A stretch of 64,000 nt of DNA, from positions 1-64,000 of the forward strand of contig NZ_JADEYP010000010.1 in the NCBI RefSeq assembly GCF_020295405.1. The letters are read 5' to 3'. Below are positions 1 through 8,963 of the stretch, piece by piece. The position numbers and the translations under genes are program-made. The first letter of the stretch is position 1. Every line of letters begins with the position of its first letter. A model generated the notes under the pieces. The model did no database searches. It saw only the letters and a program-made list of their open reading frames with translations, and was not told the origin of the DNA. The stretch is from Sphingobacterium bovistauri (GTDB lineage Bacteria; Bacteroidota; Bacteroidia; Sphingobacteriales; Sphingobacteriaceae).

Positions 1-4
1 TTTC

Positions 5-123
5 AGGGGATCACTTTGGCCTGGCGAAAGGGGGACACTTTGCTTTGGCAGAAAGGGATCACTTTCCTTTGGTAGAGGGGGACAGTTTCTGATGGTTTAG
101 GGGGATCATTTTGGAGTGGTTTA
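5..123. repeat. Five imperfect ~24-bp tandem repeats, probable end of an IS21-type element
   Basis: Five degenerate units begin near 5, 28, 52, 76 and 99. Each starts with an A/G-rich run (AGGGG or AAGGG), followed by GATCACTTTG, GACACTTTG or GACAGTTTC. The spacing is 23-24 bp, and GATCA-type and GACA-type cores roughly alternate. Iterated termini downstream of istB are a known trait of IS21-family elements, so this is probably an IS end whose istA/istB lie to the left of the window. No transposase is visible here, so the family call is inference and the exact IS boundary is not defined. Confidence 0.5.
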
Positions 124-425
124 TCCACCTGTAAAGAAATCCTTTTTTATGCTTTTGTGAAAAAATCGTAGGTATACTTTGGATAATCCATATTTGTCGA
201 CTTTACTATCCATTACTACGTAGAATCTTATTTCTTGCGCATTGCTCATAATAATTCATTTAAAACACACTGCGAAGTGCGAAGTTTTTGATAAAAAAAT
301 AAATTCTTTGCTGGGTAATACGTCGTAGAATGTCGGGCTGAAAGTACGTATTCGTAGTTTAAATGCGGTTTTCTTGGATCGCTTGCGAAGTAAAAAAAAT
401 GCACTTGCGAAGTAATCTAAGAAGT
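124..425. other. Gene-poor stretch between the repeats and the tRNA terminator
   Basis: I see no convincing gene here; an open frame on the minus strand runs through the tRNA and terminator and lacks any family signature. The stretch holds short iterations of GCGAAGT (near 272, 279, 385 and 407, the last two inside CTTGCGAAGTAA). A segment at 358-372 is an imperfect inverted match to the left arm of the terminator at 426-462. It looks like degenerate junction DNA next to an insertion element. Confidence 0.5.
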
Positions 426-462
426 AAAAACCGCCTTTAAATGTGATTAAAGGCGGTTTTTG
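426..462 (-). terminator. Rho-independent terminator of tRNA-Met
   Basis: A near-perfect inverted repeat: AAAAACCGCCTTTAA pairs with TTAAAGGCGGTTTTT around a 6-nt loop. It lies just past the 3' end of the tRNA on the minus strand, with a T run on both strands. Confidence 0.85.
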
Positions 463-473
463 TGTTGTTTCAG

Positions 474-547
474 TGCTCCCAACTGGGCTCGAACCAGTGA
501 CCAAAAGATTATGAGTCTTCTACTCTAACCAACTGAGCTATAGGAGC
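474..547 (-). tRNA. tRNA-Met (CAU anticodon)
   Basis: The minus strand folds into a full cloverleaf. The acceptor GCTCCTA pairs with TGGGAGC, the D arm starts GCTC, the anticodon stem is GAAGA/TCTTT with loop CTCATAA (anticodon CAU, complement at 511-513), and the T arm is ACTGG/CCAGT with a TTCGAGC loop. The 3' CCA is not encoded. Base pair 1-72 is G-C, which argues against an initiator tRNA. A lysidine-modified tRNA-Ile2 also carries a genomic CAU and cannot be fully excluded. Confidence 0.9.
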
Positions 548-623
548 GGTTGTCTTTCGAGAAGATTAATTCCCTTTTGACGATGCAAATATTGATATTT
601 GTAAGGAAAAAAACAAATTTAAA

Positions 624-1256
624 ATGCAAAAAATTGAAAATATTATTCTTGATTATGGTAATGTAATTTTCATGATTGACTTTGCGAAATCGCAACGAGC
701 TTTTACTCAATTAGGTATAGCGAATGTTGATGAAATATTTGCTCATTCGGGTCAAATCCAACTTTTTGATAATTTTGATAAAGGTTTAATCTCTTCGGTA
801 GAATTTCGAGATGGGATACGTGATTTAACGAAAAACAATACGCTTACGGATGATGAAATAGACAAAGCATGGAACTCATTGCTGATAGGAGTGCCTATAG
901 GCAGGCATGAAATCTTATTGCAACTGAAAGATAAGTATAGGACATTTTTGCTAAGTAATAACAATGCGATTCATTATGATTATTGTATGCAGCATATACA
1001 GGACAAGTATGGGATTAAGGATAATAGTATGTTTTTTGAACAGACTTACTATTCGCATCTAATGGGGATGCGTAAACCGAATGCTGATATTTTTGAATAT
1101 GTATTGAATAAGCATATACTTGATCCGAAGAAAACTTTATTTATTGACGATAGTCCACAACATTTACGCACTGCGGAAACATTAGGTATTCATACTGCTT
1201 TGTGTACAAAAGAAGAGCCGTTAGAGTTTTTAGTGGAAAAATGGAATTTGATTTAA
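624..1256 (+). CDS. HAD-superfamily phosphatase (subfamily IA)
   Basis: A 210-residue soluble protein with the HAD motifs in order. Motif I is LDYGNV with nucleophile Asp10. Motif II is LLSNNN near residue 111. The motif III lysine is in MRKPNADIF, and the acidic motif IV is FIDDSP near residue 175. Length and the helical cap between motifs I and II fit the YihX/epoxide-hydrolase-N-terminal-like phosphatases. The substrate cannot be told from sequence. It is monocistronic, divergent from the tRNA, with its ATG preceded by an A/T-rich leader and no Shine-Dalgarno. Confidence 0.85.
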   Translation: MQKIENIILDYGNVIFMIDFAKSQRAFTQLGIANVDEIFAHSGQIQLFDNFDKGLISSVEFRDGIRDLTKNNTLTDDEIDKAWNSLLIGVPIGRHEILLQLKDKYRTFLLSNNNAIHYDYCMQHIQDKYGIKDNSMFFEQTYYSHLMGMRKPNADIFEYVLNKHILDPKKTLFIDDSPQHLRTAETLGIHTALCTKEEPLEFLVEKWNLI

Positions 1257-1336
1257 TCATTTTTAAACAATAAGATATTTTTAGTTGTTCTCAATTTTAT
1301 TCAAAGTGAAATAGGTAAGTAATATTCTAATAATAG

Positions 1337-1367
1337 TTTGCAATTTTAAGTATTTTTTCTACCTTTG
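1337..1367 (+). promoter_or_regulatory. Bacteroidota-type promoter of rpsU
   Basis: TTTG at 1337-1340 (the -33 element) and TACCTTTG at 1360-1367 (the -7 element TAnnTTTG) are 19 bp apart, a close fit to the primary sigma consensus of Bacteroidota. Transcription should start near 1373, giving a leader of about 38 nt. Confidence 0.75.
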
Positions 1368-1390
1368 CACCACAAAGAATTTTTCAAACG

Positions 1391-1399
1391 AAAGGAGGT
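1391..1399 (+). promoter_or_regulatory. Strong Shine-Dalgarno of rpsU
   Basis: AAAGGAGGT contains an 8-nt perfect complement to the 16S rRNA 3' end, with GGAGG 12 nt before the ATG. Neighbouring genes have no such site. In Bacteroidia ribosomes the anti-SD is known to be sequestered with help from bS21, the product of this gene, so this SD is the expected autoregulatory sensor. Confidence 0.8.
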
Positions 1400-1410
1400 A
1401 TACAGGAACT

Positions 1411-1605
1411 ATGATTATCGTAAATGTTAAAGAAGGAGAATCTCTAGATAGAGCATTGAAACGCTTTAAAAAGAAATTTGAGAAGACAGGGGTTTTACGT
1501 GAATTACGTTCTCGTCAAGCTTACGAGAAGAAGTCTGTAACTCGTCGTATTCAAGTTAAGAAAGCGATCTATAAACAAGGATTAAATCAGGAAACTACTG
1601 TTTAA
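1411..1605 (+). CDS. rpsU: 30S ribosomal protein bS21
   Basis: A 64-residue basic protein beginning [20 protein letters not shown], the typical bS21 start, followed by the conserved [20 protein letters not shown] core and a basic helix. It binds the small-subunit platform near the 16S 3' end. The gene stands alone between its own promoter and a strong terminator. It is the only gene in the window with a consensus Shine-Dalgarno, consistent with the feedback model for Bacteroidia in which bS21-depleted ribosomes expose their anti-SD and preferentially translate rpsU. Confidence 0.97.
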   Translation: MIIVNVKEGESLDRALKRFKKKFEKTGVLRELRSRQAYEKKSVTRRIQVKKAIYKQGLNQETTV

Positions 1606-1627
1606 TTTTTGTTTTAGAGCAAAATAT

Positions 1628-1658
1628 AAAAGTCAATCCGTTTGGATTGACTTTTTTT
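1628..1658 (+). terminator. Rho-independent terminator of rpsU
   Basis: AGTCAATCC (1631-1639) pairs perfectly with GGATTGACT (1644-1652) around GTTT and is followed by seven T. Confidence 0.9.
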
Positions 1659-1699
1659 ATGCATGAATAATTCATCTTTTAACAAGAAAGGAATTATTG

Positions 1700-3163
1700 C
1701 TATAATTCCTTTCTTAAACGAGCTACAGGGATATTCATAGACTCTCTGTACTTTGCTACAGTACGTCTTGCTATCGTGTAGCCTTTTTCTTTTAGTATAT
1801 CCGTTAGCTTTTCGTCAGCCAATGGTTTGCGTTTATCTTCATTTGCAATGCATTCTTCCAATATTTTTTTTACCTCTTTATTAGATACCTCTTCGCCCGA
1901 ATCAGTTTGTATCGCTTCAGAGAAAAACGATTTAAGTAGGAATGTTCCAAACTCTGTTTGTACATATTTTGAGTTAGCTACACGAGATACGGTGGAAATG
2001 TCCATATCAATTTCTTCGGCGATATCTTTCAATATCATTGGCTTCAACATGCGATCATCACCAGTTAAGAAATATTCGTATTGATATTTCATAATAGCGT
2101 TCATTGTTTTAAGCAATGTTTGTTGTCTTTGTTTTATGGCGTCGATAAACCATTTTGCCGAATCCAATTTGGATTTCACAAATTGAACGGCCTCCTTCAT
2201 TTTTTTATCCGATTTTTCAGCTTTCTCATAATGTTCGAACATGTCTTGGTATGTTCGGGATACACGTAGCTCGGGCGCATTACGGCCGTTGAGTGTGAGG
2301 TGTAGTTCGCCATCATTATTACTGATGTGAAAATCCGGGATAATCTGCAATTGTTTGCCAGCTGCAGCTGCTGAATCTCCAGGTTTTGGATTGAGCTTTA
2401 AGATTTCACTTATAATATCTTTTAGTTCATCTGAATTAACGCCAAGATTTTTTTCAATTTTATCGTAGTGTTTTTTCGTAAATTCATCTAAGTGGTTTTT
2501 TACGACTTCAGTAGCTTTTTGTACGATAGGATTTTCTATGTCTTTTTTGCGTAGCTGAATTAGAAGACATTCTTGCAGGTCGCGTGCCCCAATTCCTGCA
2601 GGCTCAAATTCTTGGATAATAGAAAGCATCTCCATGACTTCATCTTCTTCCGCAATGATGTTTTGTGAAAATGCTAAATCGTCAATCAGTGACAATAGAG
2701 GTCTACGTAGGTATCCGTCATCATCTAAGCTTCCTATAATCTGATTACCTATCAAATATTGTTTATCAGTAAGCGCTAAGAGGTCTAATTGATTTTGTAA
2801 CTTTTCGAAAAAAGAATCTTGAATAGCGATAGGGATCTCTTTTTGATCATCATCATCATCGCTATTATAATTACCTCCGTAATCTTTATAATCGTCTTCT
2901 TGAATATAATCTTCTAATGTGAATTCCTCTTCGTAGCTATCTTCACCATTATTTTCATAATCATCGGGATCCTTATCTGGGTATTCTTCCATTGGATCAT
3001 TCATGTTTGCTAGACTACCATCTTCCAGCGCAGGGTTTTCTTCCAACTCTTCCTTAATACGTGTATCTAATGATGCCGTAGGTACTTGTAGAAGTTTGAT
3101 GAACTGTATCTGCTGTGGTGAAAGTTTTTGTAATAACTTTTGTTGTAATGTTTGTCTTAACAT
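1700..3163 (-). CDS. rpoN: RNA polymerase sigma-54 factor RpoN
   Basis: 487 residues with the full RpoN layout. Region I (about 1-50) is Q/L-rich, with LSPQQIQFIKLLQVPTASL. Region II (about 50-110) is very acidic and rich in D/E/Y. The core-binding region is in the middle. The C terminus has a helix-turn-helix with DISTVSRVANSKY and the RpoN box ARRTVAKYRE at 465-474, which reads the -24 promoter element. Sigma-54 needs an AAA+ enhancer-binding activator to melt promoters; none is encoded nearby. It is monocistronic and convergent with rpsU. Confidence 0.97.
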   Translation of the reverse strand: MLRQTLQQKLLQKLSPQQIQFIKLLQVPTASLDTRIKEELEENPALEDGSLANMNDPMEEYPDKDPDDYENNGEDSYEEEFTLEDYIQEDDYKDYGGNYNSDDDDDQKEIPIAIQDSFFEKLQNQLDLLALTDKQYLIGNQIIGSLDDDGYLRRPLLSLIDDLAFSQNIIAEEDEVMEMLSIIQEFEPAGIGARDLQECLLIQLRKKDIENPIVQKATEVVKNHLDEFTKKHYDKIEKNLGVNSDELKDIISEILKLNPKPGDSAAAAGKQLQIIPDFHISNNDGELHLTLNGRNAPELRVSRTYQDMFEHYEKAEKSDKKMKEAVQFVKSKLDSAKWFIDAIKQRQQTLLKTMNAIMKYQYEYFLTGDDRMLKPMILKDIAEEIDMDISTVSRVANSKYVQTEFGTFLLKSFFSEAIQTDSGEEVSNKEVKKILEECIANEDKRKPLADEKLTDILKEKGYTIARRTVAKYRESMNIPVARLRKEL

Positions 3164-3257
3164 ATTATTAGTTAAATGCTAGGTAAATTTAGACAAATAA
3201 TTGGAATTTTAGGGCTGTCAATATATACTTGTTTTCTTATTGTAATAACTCCACTAC

Positions 3258-3265
3258 CAAAGTTA
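3258..3265 (-). promoter_or_regulatory. Candidate -7 promoter element for rpoN
   Basis: The minus strand reads TAACTTTG, matching TAnnTTTG, about 95 nt upstream of the rpoN ATG. The -33 box is weak (a TTTG lies 26 nt away). Confidence 0.4.
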
Positions 3266-3387
3266 TTGTGCATGTACAATTTAACGGAAAACAAATAATT
3301 GTTAAAATTCGTTAATTTTATATTCTGTGGATTTTTAAATCTAGTTTACTATGTGATTTTACCAAACATTTTTGTCATATTTACCCT

Positions 3388-5712
3388 ATGTTTAGACGTG
3401 TTAAAAATAGATTCGTGCGATACATTCTTATTGGTATTTATGCCGTGGTATTGCTCACATGTGCCGTTCAGCTCAATTTTTTAGGACTTTTTGGATATTC
3501 GCCTACACAGAAGGACATTATGTTGCCTACACTTAATGTTGCATCCGAAGTTTACACAGCGGATTCTGTATTGATCGGTCGTTATTTTGATGAAGATCGA
3601 GATCCTGTTTCTTTCGATAGTATTTCTCCAAATGTGATTAACGCATTAATCGCCACAGAGGATATACGTTTTTATAAACATAATGGAATTGATTTTTTAG
3701 GGTTAGCTTCTGGTATTATTTCGACCATAAAAGGAGATCAGCGGGGGGCAAGTACTATTACGCAGCAATTGGCAAAAAATCTATTCAAAACTCGTTATTC
3801 GCATTCTCAAGGATATTTAAGTAAAATACCAGGTGTACGCATTCTGATTACAAAATATAAGGAGTGGATGACAGCGTATAAGTTAGAAAGTAAGTATTCT
3901 AAAAAGGATATTATCACAATGTATTTGAATACGGTATCATTTAGTAATAATGCCTATGGAATCAAATCTGCTTCACAGCGATATTTTAATAAACAACCAT
4001 CATCCCTGAATACCAATGAAAGTGCATTATTAGTTGGTATGCTTAAAGGAACGACTATTTATAACCCGACACGTAATCCAAAAAATGCTTTACAAAGAAG
4101 GAATACTGTATTGGGACAAATGCAAAAGGCGGGTTATATATCTGAGGAAGAAGTAGCGCAATTAGCACAAGATTCGTTAAAGCTAGACTTAAGTTTTTCT
4201 GATAATGTAGATGCAAATGATTCGTATTTACGTTCAGCTGTATATCGGTGGTTGGATAAATGGAGTCAGGACAATGAAATTGATATTAATAAAGCAGGTT
4301 TGAAAATTTATACAACAATTGATTCTAAAATGCAAGCTATCGCGGAGAAAGTGGTCGCCTCAAAAATGAAAGAATTGCAGCGTAGATTGAAAAATGCTTG
4401 GGGGGATTCAGAGCCTTGGAGAGATAAGGATGGAAATGTGATTCCTGAATTTTTAGAAAATCATGCTCGAAAGCTTCCTGTTTATAATTCTTTAATGAAG
4501 CGATTTAATAACAATGAAGATAGTGTCTTTCAAGTGTTGAATCGAAAGAAAGAAATGGAAGTGTTTACTTGGGACGGAATGGAAAAAGTGGATTTTTCTA
4601 CAATGGACTCACTAAAGCATTATGTGATGATGTTGAATACAGGTATGATGGCTATGGATCCTTATAATGGAGAAATAAAAGTTTGGGTAGGAGGTATCAA
4701 TCATCAGCACTATAAATTTGACCATGTCAATCAATCAAAACGACAAGCTGGTTCTACATTTAAGCCTTTTGTATATTTAGCGGCATTAGAGTCTGGTATG
4801 ACTCCTTGTGATAAATTTACTGATAAGCCTGTTCGTATCGAGTTTGAAGGCAAGGATGGTCCCGAAGTATGGGAACCAAAAAATGCAGATTGGTCCTTGT
4901 CGTATAGTGAAATGAGTTTGCGCTATGCGATGGCACGTTCGTTAAATACTATTACTGCTCAAGTAACTGAGGCGGTAGGTGCTAATAAAGTTGTCGAGAC
5001 AGCATATAAATGCGGTATTGATAGTAAATTGCAATCTGTACCATCCGTTGGCTTAGGACCTAATGATGTATCGGTTTACGAAATGGTGAAAGCGTATAGT
5101 ACCTTCATGAATGCAGGTAAAACAACCGATCCTATTTTAGTATCTAAAATTGTTGATCAAGATGGACGTGTAATAGCATCTTTTAAAACTGAACACAAGC
5201 AAGTGATCAGTCCAGAAAATGCTTGGTTGATGACATATATGCTACGTGGTACATTAGAAGAACCTAGAGGTACTTCGCAAGCTTTGTGGGAATGGGATTT
5301 GTTTAAAGAAAACAATGAAATAGGAGGCAAGACTGGTACATCTTCTGATTATGTAGATGCATGGTATATGGGTGTGACAAAGGATTTAGTAGCAGGTGTT
5401 TGGGTAGGTTGTGATGAACAAAGTATTCATTTCAAAAACTCAGCAACAGGTGAGGGGTCGAAAACCGCACTCCCAATCTATGCAATGTTTATGGAGGAGG
5501 TGTATAAGCATCCAGAATTTGGTGTCACATTTGGGAAGTTTCCAGAGCCTACAGTTGAGATTACAAAAACGTATAAGTGTCCTTCACCAAGAATTGTAAT
5601 CGAAGCACCTGCGGATAGTACAGACTCAGATATAGATCAAAGTGAGTCATCAGAACTAATAGAGTCAGGTGGTTTAAATTCAACTGAAGAAACGACAACA
5701 GAACAACAATAG
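3388..5712 (+). CDS. Class A penicillin-binding protein (PBP1A-type glycosyltransferase/transpeptidase)
   Basis: 774 residues. An N-terminal membrane anchor (about 10-35) is followed by a GT51 glycosyltransferase domain with ATEDIRFYKHNG (catalytic Glu91) and RGASTITQQLAKNLF. The C-terminal transpeptidase domain has the SxxK motif STFK (Ser456-Lys459), SLN at 518-520 and KTG at 648-650. It polymerises and crosslinks peptidoglycan from the periplasmic side. The tail after about residue 740 is acidic and rich in S, E and T. All catalytic motifs are intact. It lies 38 bp upstream of the 5751 gene on the same strand, possibly co-transcribed. Confidence 0.96.
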   Translation: MFRRVKNRFVRYILIGIYAVVLLTCAVQLNFLGLFGYSPTQKDIMLPTLNVASEVYTADSVLIGRYFDEDRDPVSFDSISPNVINALIATEDIRFYKHNGIDFLGLASGIISTIKGDQRGASTITQQLAKNLFKTRYSHSQGYLSKIPGVRILITKYKEWMTAYKLESKYSKKDIITMYLNTVSFSNNAYGIKSASQRYFNKQPSSLNTNESALLVGMLKGTTIYNPTRNPKNALQRRNTVLGQMQKAGYISEEEVAQLAQDSLKLDLSFSDNVDANDSYLRSAVYRWLDKWSQDNEIDINKAGLKIYTTIDSKMQAIAEKVVASKMKELQRRLKNAWGDSEPWRDKDGNVIPEFLENHARKLPVYNSLMKRFNNNEDSVFQVLNRKKEMEVFTWDGMEKVDFSTMDSLKHYVMMLNTGMMAMDPYNGEIKVWVGGINHQHYKFDHVNQSKRQAGSTFKPFVYLAALESGMTPCDKFTDKPVRIEFEGKDGPEVWEPKNADWSLSYSEMSLRYAMARSLNTITAQVTEAVGANKVVETAYKCGIDSKLQSVPSVGLGPNDVSVYEMVKAYSTFMNAGKTTDPILVSKIVDQDGRVIASFKTEHKQVISPENAWLMTYMLRGTLEEPRGTSQALWEWDLFKENNEIGGKTGTSSDYVDAWYMGVTKDLVAGVWVGCDEQSIHFKNSATGEGSKTALPIYAMFMEEVYKHPEFGVTFGKFPEPTVEITKTYKCPSPRIVIEAPADSTDSDIDQSESSELIESGGLNSTEETTTEQQ

Positions 5713-5750
5713 ATATTAACATTTAAATTTGTAATACTAACTAGATAATT

Positions 5751-8700
5751 ATGAGTTTTTTGAATAGGAAATATTTTCAGAAGATTATTTATTGCTTGAG
5801 CTTAATGATAATCTTTGGGGGAGCAGTACAAGCGCAGTATTTTGGGCAAAACAAAATGCGGTACAAGAAGTTGAATTTCAAGGTGTATGACACGCCCCAT
5901 TTCAATATCTACTATTATCTGCAAAATGATTCTATGATGCGCTGGTTAGCAAAAGAATCAGAAGTTTGGTATGATATGCATCAACAAGTGTTTCAGGATA
6001 CTTTTGCACGCAAAAATCCTATAATATTCTATAATAATCATCCAGAATTTCAACAAACTACAGCTATTAATGGAGAGATATCGGTAGGTACTGGAGGGGT
6101 AACCGAAGCGTTTAAGCAACGTGTCGTGATGCCAATAATGCAGATAAATCAACAAACAAGACATGTTTTGGGCCATGAAATGGTGCATGCTTTTCAATAT
6201 CGTGTCATCATGGAAGGTGGGGATTCGACACGTCTTGAAAATATTGGTAACATTCCATTGTGGATGATTGAGGGGATGGCGGAGTATTTCTCTATCGGTA
6301 AAAAGGATGCCTTCACTTCCATGTGGATGCGTGATGCCTATTTGCATAAAGATATTCCATCATTAAAGCAAATGACTGAACAATCGTATAATTATTTCCC
6401 TTACCGATATGGTCAAGCATTTTGGTCTTTCATTGGCTCTACTTATGGCGATACAGTTATTATGCCATTATTTATTGAGACGGCTAAATATGGGTATGAG
6501 TTTGCTATGCGAAGAGTCTTCGGGTATGATGCGCAGACAATGTCTACGTTGTGGAAAAATAGCATGGAGAAAGCTTATCTAAATTCGGGTAAAGATACGA
6601 CGACTCGACCAATTGGTATGAGCTTAATTAATCAAATTAATGCAGGTGAGATGAATTTATCTCCAACGATTTCTCCAGATGGCAAGTATGTGGTTTATTT
6701 ATCCGAGCAAGATTTATTTAGTATAGACCTTTATCTTGCTGATGCAAAAACGGGAAAACGAATACGAAAGTTGGGGAGTAAACTCACCAATAAGGATATT
6801 GATGAATTTAGTTTTATAGAATCAGCAGGCTCATTCTCTCCTGACTCAAAGAAGTTTGCATTCTCTGTCTTTTCTCAAGGAAAGAATAAGTTGATGATTG
6901 TGAATGTAGAATCAGGAAATCCTGAGCTGGTAGAAGCAATGGGAGGTATTGTTGAGTTTGCGAATATTGCATGGTCACCGGATGGTGAGCATGTTGCTTT
7001 TTCTGGGTTGGTAGATGGTCATTCTGATTTGTATACCTATAATATAAGTACTAAAAAGCTAGTACAGTTGACCAATGATGTATATTCAGATTATCAACCT
7101 AATTATTCTCGTGATGGTAAGTACATTGTGTTTAGTACAGATCGTTTAGCTTTGGAGAGTGACAATAGATCTGTAGATATTCCGATGAATTTAGCGTTGT
7201 ATGAAGTGTCAACGGGTAAAATTCAAAATATAGATATTTTTCCAGGTGCAAATAATCTAAATCCTCAATTTTCGGGTGATGGTACATCTATTTTGTTTTT
7301 GTCAAATAGTGATGGGTATCGTAATTTATATAGATACCATTTGAATTCTTCTACAGTGGAACGTATGACTGATTACTTTACAGGGATATCTGGAATAACA
7401 GAATATTCTCCGGCAATATCAGTATCAGCAAATGATGAAATAGTTTATTCCTTCTTTAAAAAGAAAAAATATAATATCTATAAAGCTTCTATTTCAGATT
7501 TTACACCAATACAGGTTGCTGCTCAAGATGTAGATATGTCAGCGGCAATATTGCCTCCTAATGTAGATCGTGGAGTAAATGTCGTTAACCGTAATCTTAG
7601 TAATTTTAACGTCTTTCAACGTATTGCTGATGATCAGATTAGTAACATCGCATATACGCCAAAGTTTAAGTTAGATTATTTAGCAAATTCTGGTGTTGGG
7701 ATGTCTGTCGGTTCTCGTTATGGAGCGGGTATTAACTCTGGGGTGCAGGGGCAGTTTTCAGATATTTTAGGTTATAATCAAATATTTGCAGCGTTAAATA
7801 TTAATGGTGAAATTTATGATTTTGGTGGTCAAGTAGCATATATTAATCAAAAAAGTCGTTGGAATTGGGGAGGAGCGCTCTCTCATATTCCTTATATGAC
7901 AGGGTTTTCTCAATATGGCTATGAAGATTTTGGCTATGGCAGCGAGCTTGCGGTCAGCACCTATATGATTCGTACATTTCAAACACAAGCTGAAGCATTT
8001 GTAGCTTATCCATTTAATCGGAATCATCGATTTGAAATGGGGGCTGCTATTTCTAGATATGGCTATCGTGTAGATAAATGGAGACAAAGTTATTACTATG
8101 GTTATGGTGATAGGCAGCGCATTACAAATGATGAGGCTTCGCAGCTATTGGGGGGTACTTTTAAGCCATTTGTTATTCAGCAAATTAATTCTGGCTTTGT
8201 TGGAGATAAAACGGTGTTTGGGATCACGTCTCCACTACAAGGTTTTAGGTATCGCTTAGGAGCTGAACAATATTTTGGTGATTATAATTTTACAGCATTG
8301 AATGTGGATTTGCGGAAATACAATAGGTATAAACCTGTGACTATTGCTGCTCGTCTGTATTCATATATGCGTGTAGGTAAAGATGAAAGTGCGTTGTATC
8401 CATTATATATTGGTTATCCATATTTGATTCGTGGTTATGAAAGTGGGAATGTTGATGTGACAGGTAATATCGGTTTTTCTGAATTATCAGGGTCAAGAAT
8501 GGCAGTGGGTAATTTTGAAGTTCGTATTCCATTTACAGGTCCAGAGAAATTAGCTGTAGTTAAGTCAGGTTTGTTGTTTTCAGATTTAAATTTCTTTATT
8601 GATGGTGGTTTAGCTTGGTATGGAGGTAATACAATTAAAATGAGTCGTACAGATGCTGACTTGGTGCAAGCTAAGAGTAGCGATGGACAGCTTTTATTTG

Positions 8701-8885
8701 ATGATGCAAATAATCCAGTGATGATATATAATCAAAATGTACGCGTACCTGTGTTTAGTGCGGGGGTTTCATTGCGTGTTAATTTGTTTGGTGCAATGAT
8801 ACTGGAACCTTATTATGCAATTCCTTTCCAAAAGACAAAATCTAAATTTGGAACTTTTGGATTAAACTTTACGCCAGGCTGGTAG
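5751..8885 (+). CDS. Metallopeptidase-like / TolB-propeller / outer-membrane barrel fusion protein
   Basis: 1044 residues with a signal peptide (cleavage after VQAQ near residue 29). The N-terminal region (about 45-280) carries HEMVH at 142-146 and WMIEGMAEYF with Glu174, a gluzincin-type zinc site. The middle (about 300-600) has WD40/TolB-like repeats such as LSPTISPDGKYVVYLSE, SPDGEHVAFSG and YSRDGKYIVFS. The last 400 residues are beta-rich with a BamA-like PYLIRGYESG and end in an aromatic strand, as in D15-type outer-membrane barrels. Such proteins occur across Bacteroidota and are often annotated only as TolB-like. The role is unknown; a surface or periplasmic protease tethered to the outer membrane is an inference. 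Confidence 0.8.
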   Translation: MSFLNRKYFQKIIYCLSLMIIFGGAVQAQYFGQNKMRYKKLNFKVYDTPHFNIYYYLQNDSMMRWLAKESEVWYDMHQQVFQDTFARKNPIIFYNNHPEFQQTTAINGEISVGTGGVTEAFKQRVVMPIMQINQQTRHVLGHEMVHAFQYRVIMEGGDSTRLENIGNIPLWMIEGMAEYFSIGKKDAFTSMWMRDAYLHKDIPSLKQMTEQSYNYFPYRYGQAFWSFIGSTYGDTVIMPLFIETAKYGYEFAMRRVFGYDAQTMSTLWKNSMEKAYLNSGKDTTTRPIGMSLINQINAGEMNLSPTISPDGKYVVYLSEQDLFSIDLYLADAKTGKRIRKLGSKLTNKDIDEFSFIESAGSFSPDSKKFAFSVFSQGKNKLMIVNVESGNPELVEAMGGIVEFANIAWSPDGEHVAFSGLVDGHSDLYTYNISTKKLVQLTNDVYSDYQPNYSRDGKYIVFSTDRLALESDNRSVDIPMNLALYEVSTGKIQNIDIFPGANNLNPQFSGDGTSILFLSNSDGYRNLYRYHLNSSTVERMTDYFTGISGITEYSPAISVSANDEIVYSFFKKKKYNIYKASISDFTPIQVAAQDVDMSAAILPPNVDRGVNVVNRNLSNFNVFQRIADDQISNIAYTPKFKLDYLANSGVGMSVGSRYGAGINSGVQGQFSDILGYNQIFAALNINGEIYDFGGQVAYINQKSRWNWGGALSHIPYMTGFSQYGYEDFGYGSELAVSTYMIRTFQTQAEAFVAYPFNRNHRFEMGAAISRYGYRVDKWRQSYYYGYGDRQRITNDEASQLLGGTFKPFVIQQINSGFVGDKTVFGITSPLQGFRYRLGAEQYFGDYNFTALNVDLRKYNRYKPVTIAARLYSYMRVGKDESALYPLYIGYPYLIRGYESGNVDVTGNIGFSELSGSRMAVGNFEVRIPFTGPEKLAVVKSGLLFSDLNFFIDGGLAWYGGNTIKMSRTDADLVQAKSSDGQLLFDDANNPVMIYNQNVRVPVFSAGVSLRVNLFGAMILEPYYAIPFQKTKSKFGTFGLNFTPGW

Positions 8886-8922
8886 TCTATCTATATAGAT
8901 TGCGATATATTAAGGTTGTTAG

Positions 8923-8963
8923 AAGCTGTTGTTTATGTTTAAGCATAAACAGCAGCTTTTTTT
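8923..8963 (+). terminator. Rho-independent terminator after the 5751 gene
   Basis: A 15-bp perfect stem (8923-8937 with 8944-8958), 6-nt loop and a T run on the plus strand. Its right arm encodes the last codons of the convergent gene at 8939-9256, so the terminator is built inside that coding sequence. Confidence 0.88.

Noticed and set aside
256..710. Minus-strand open frames across the tRNA and terminator
   Set aside because: They run through the tRNA and a terminator stem, lack family features and have shadow-like composition.
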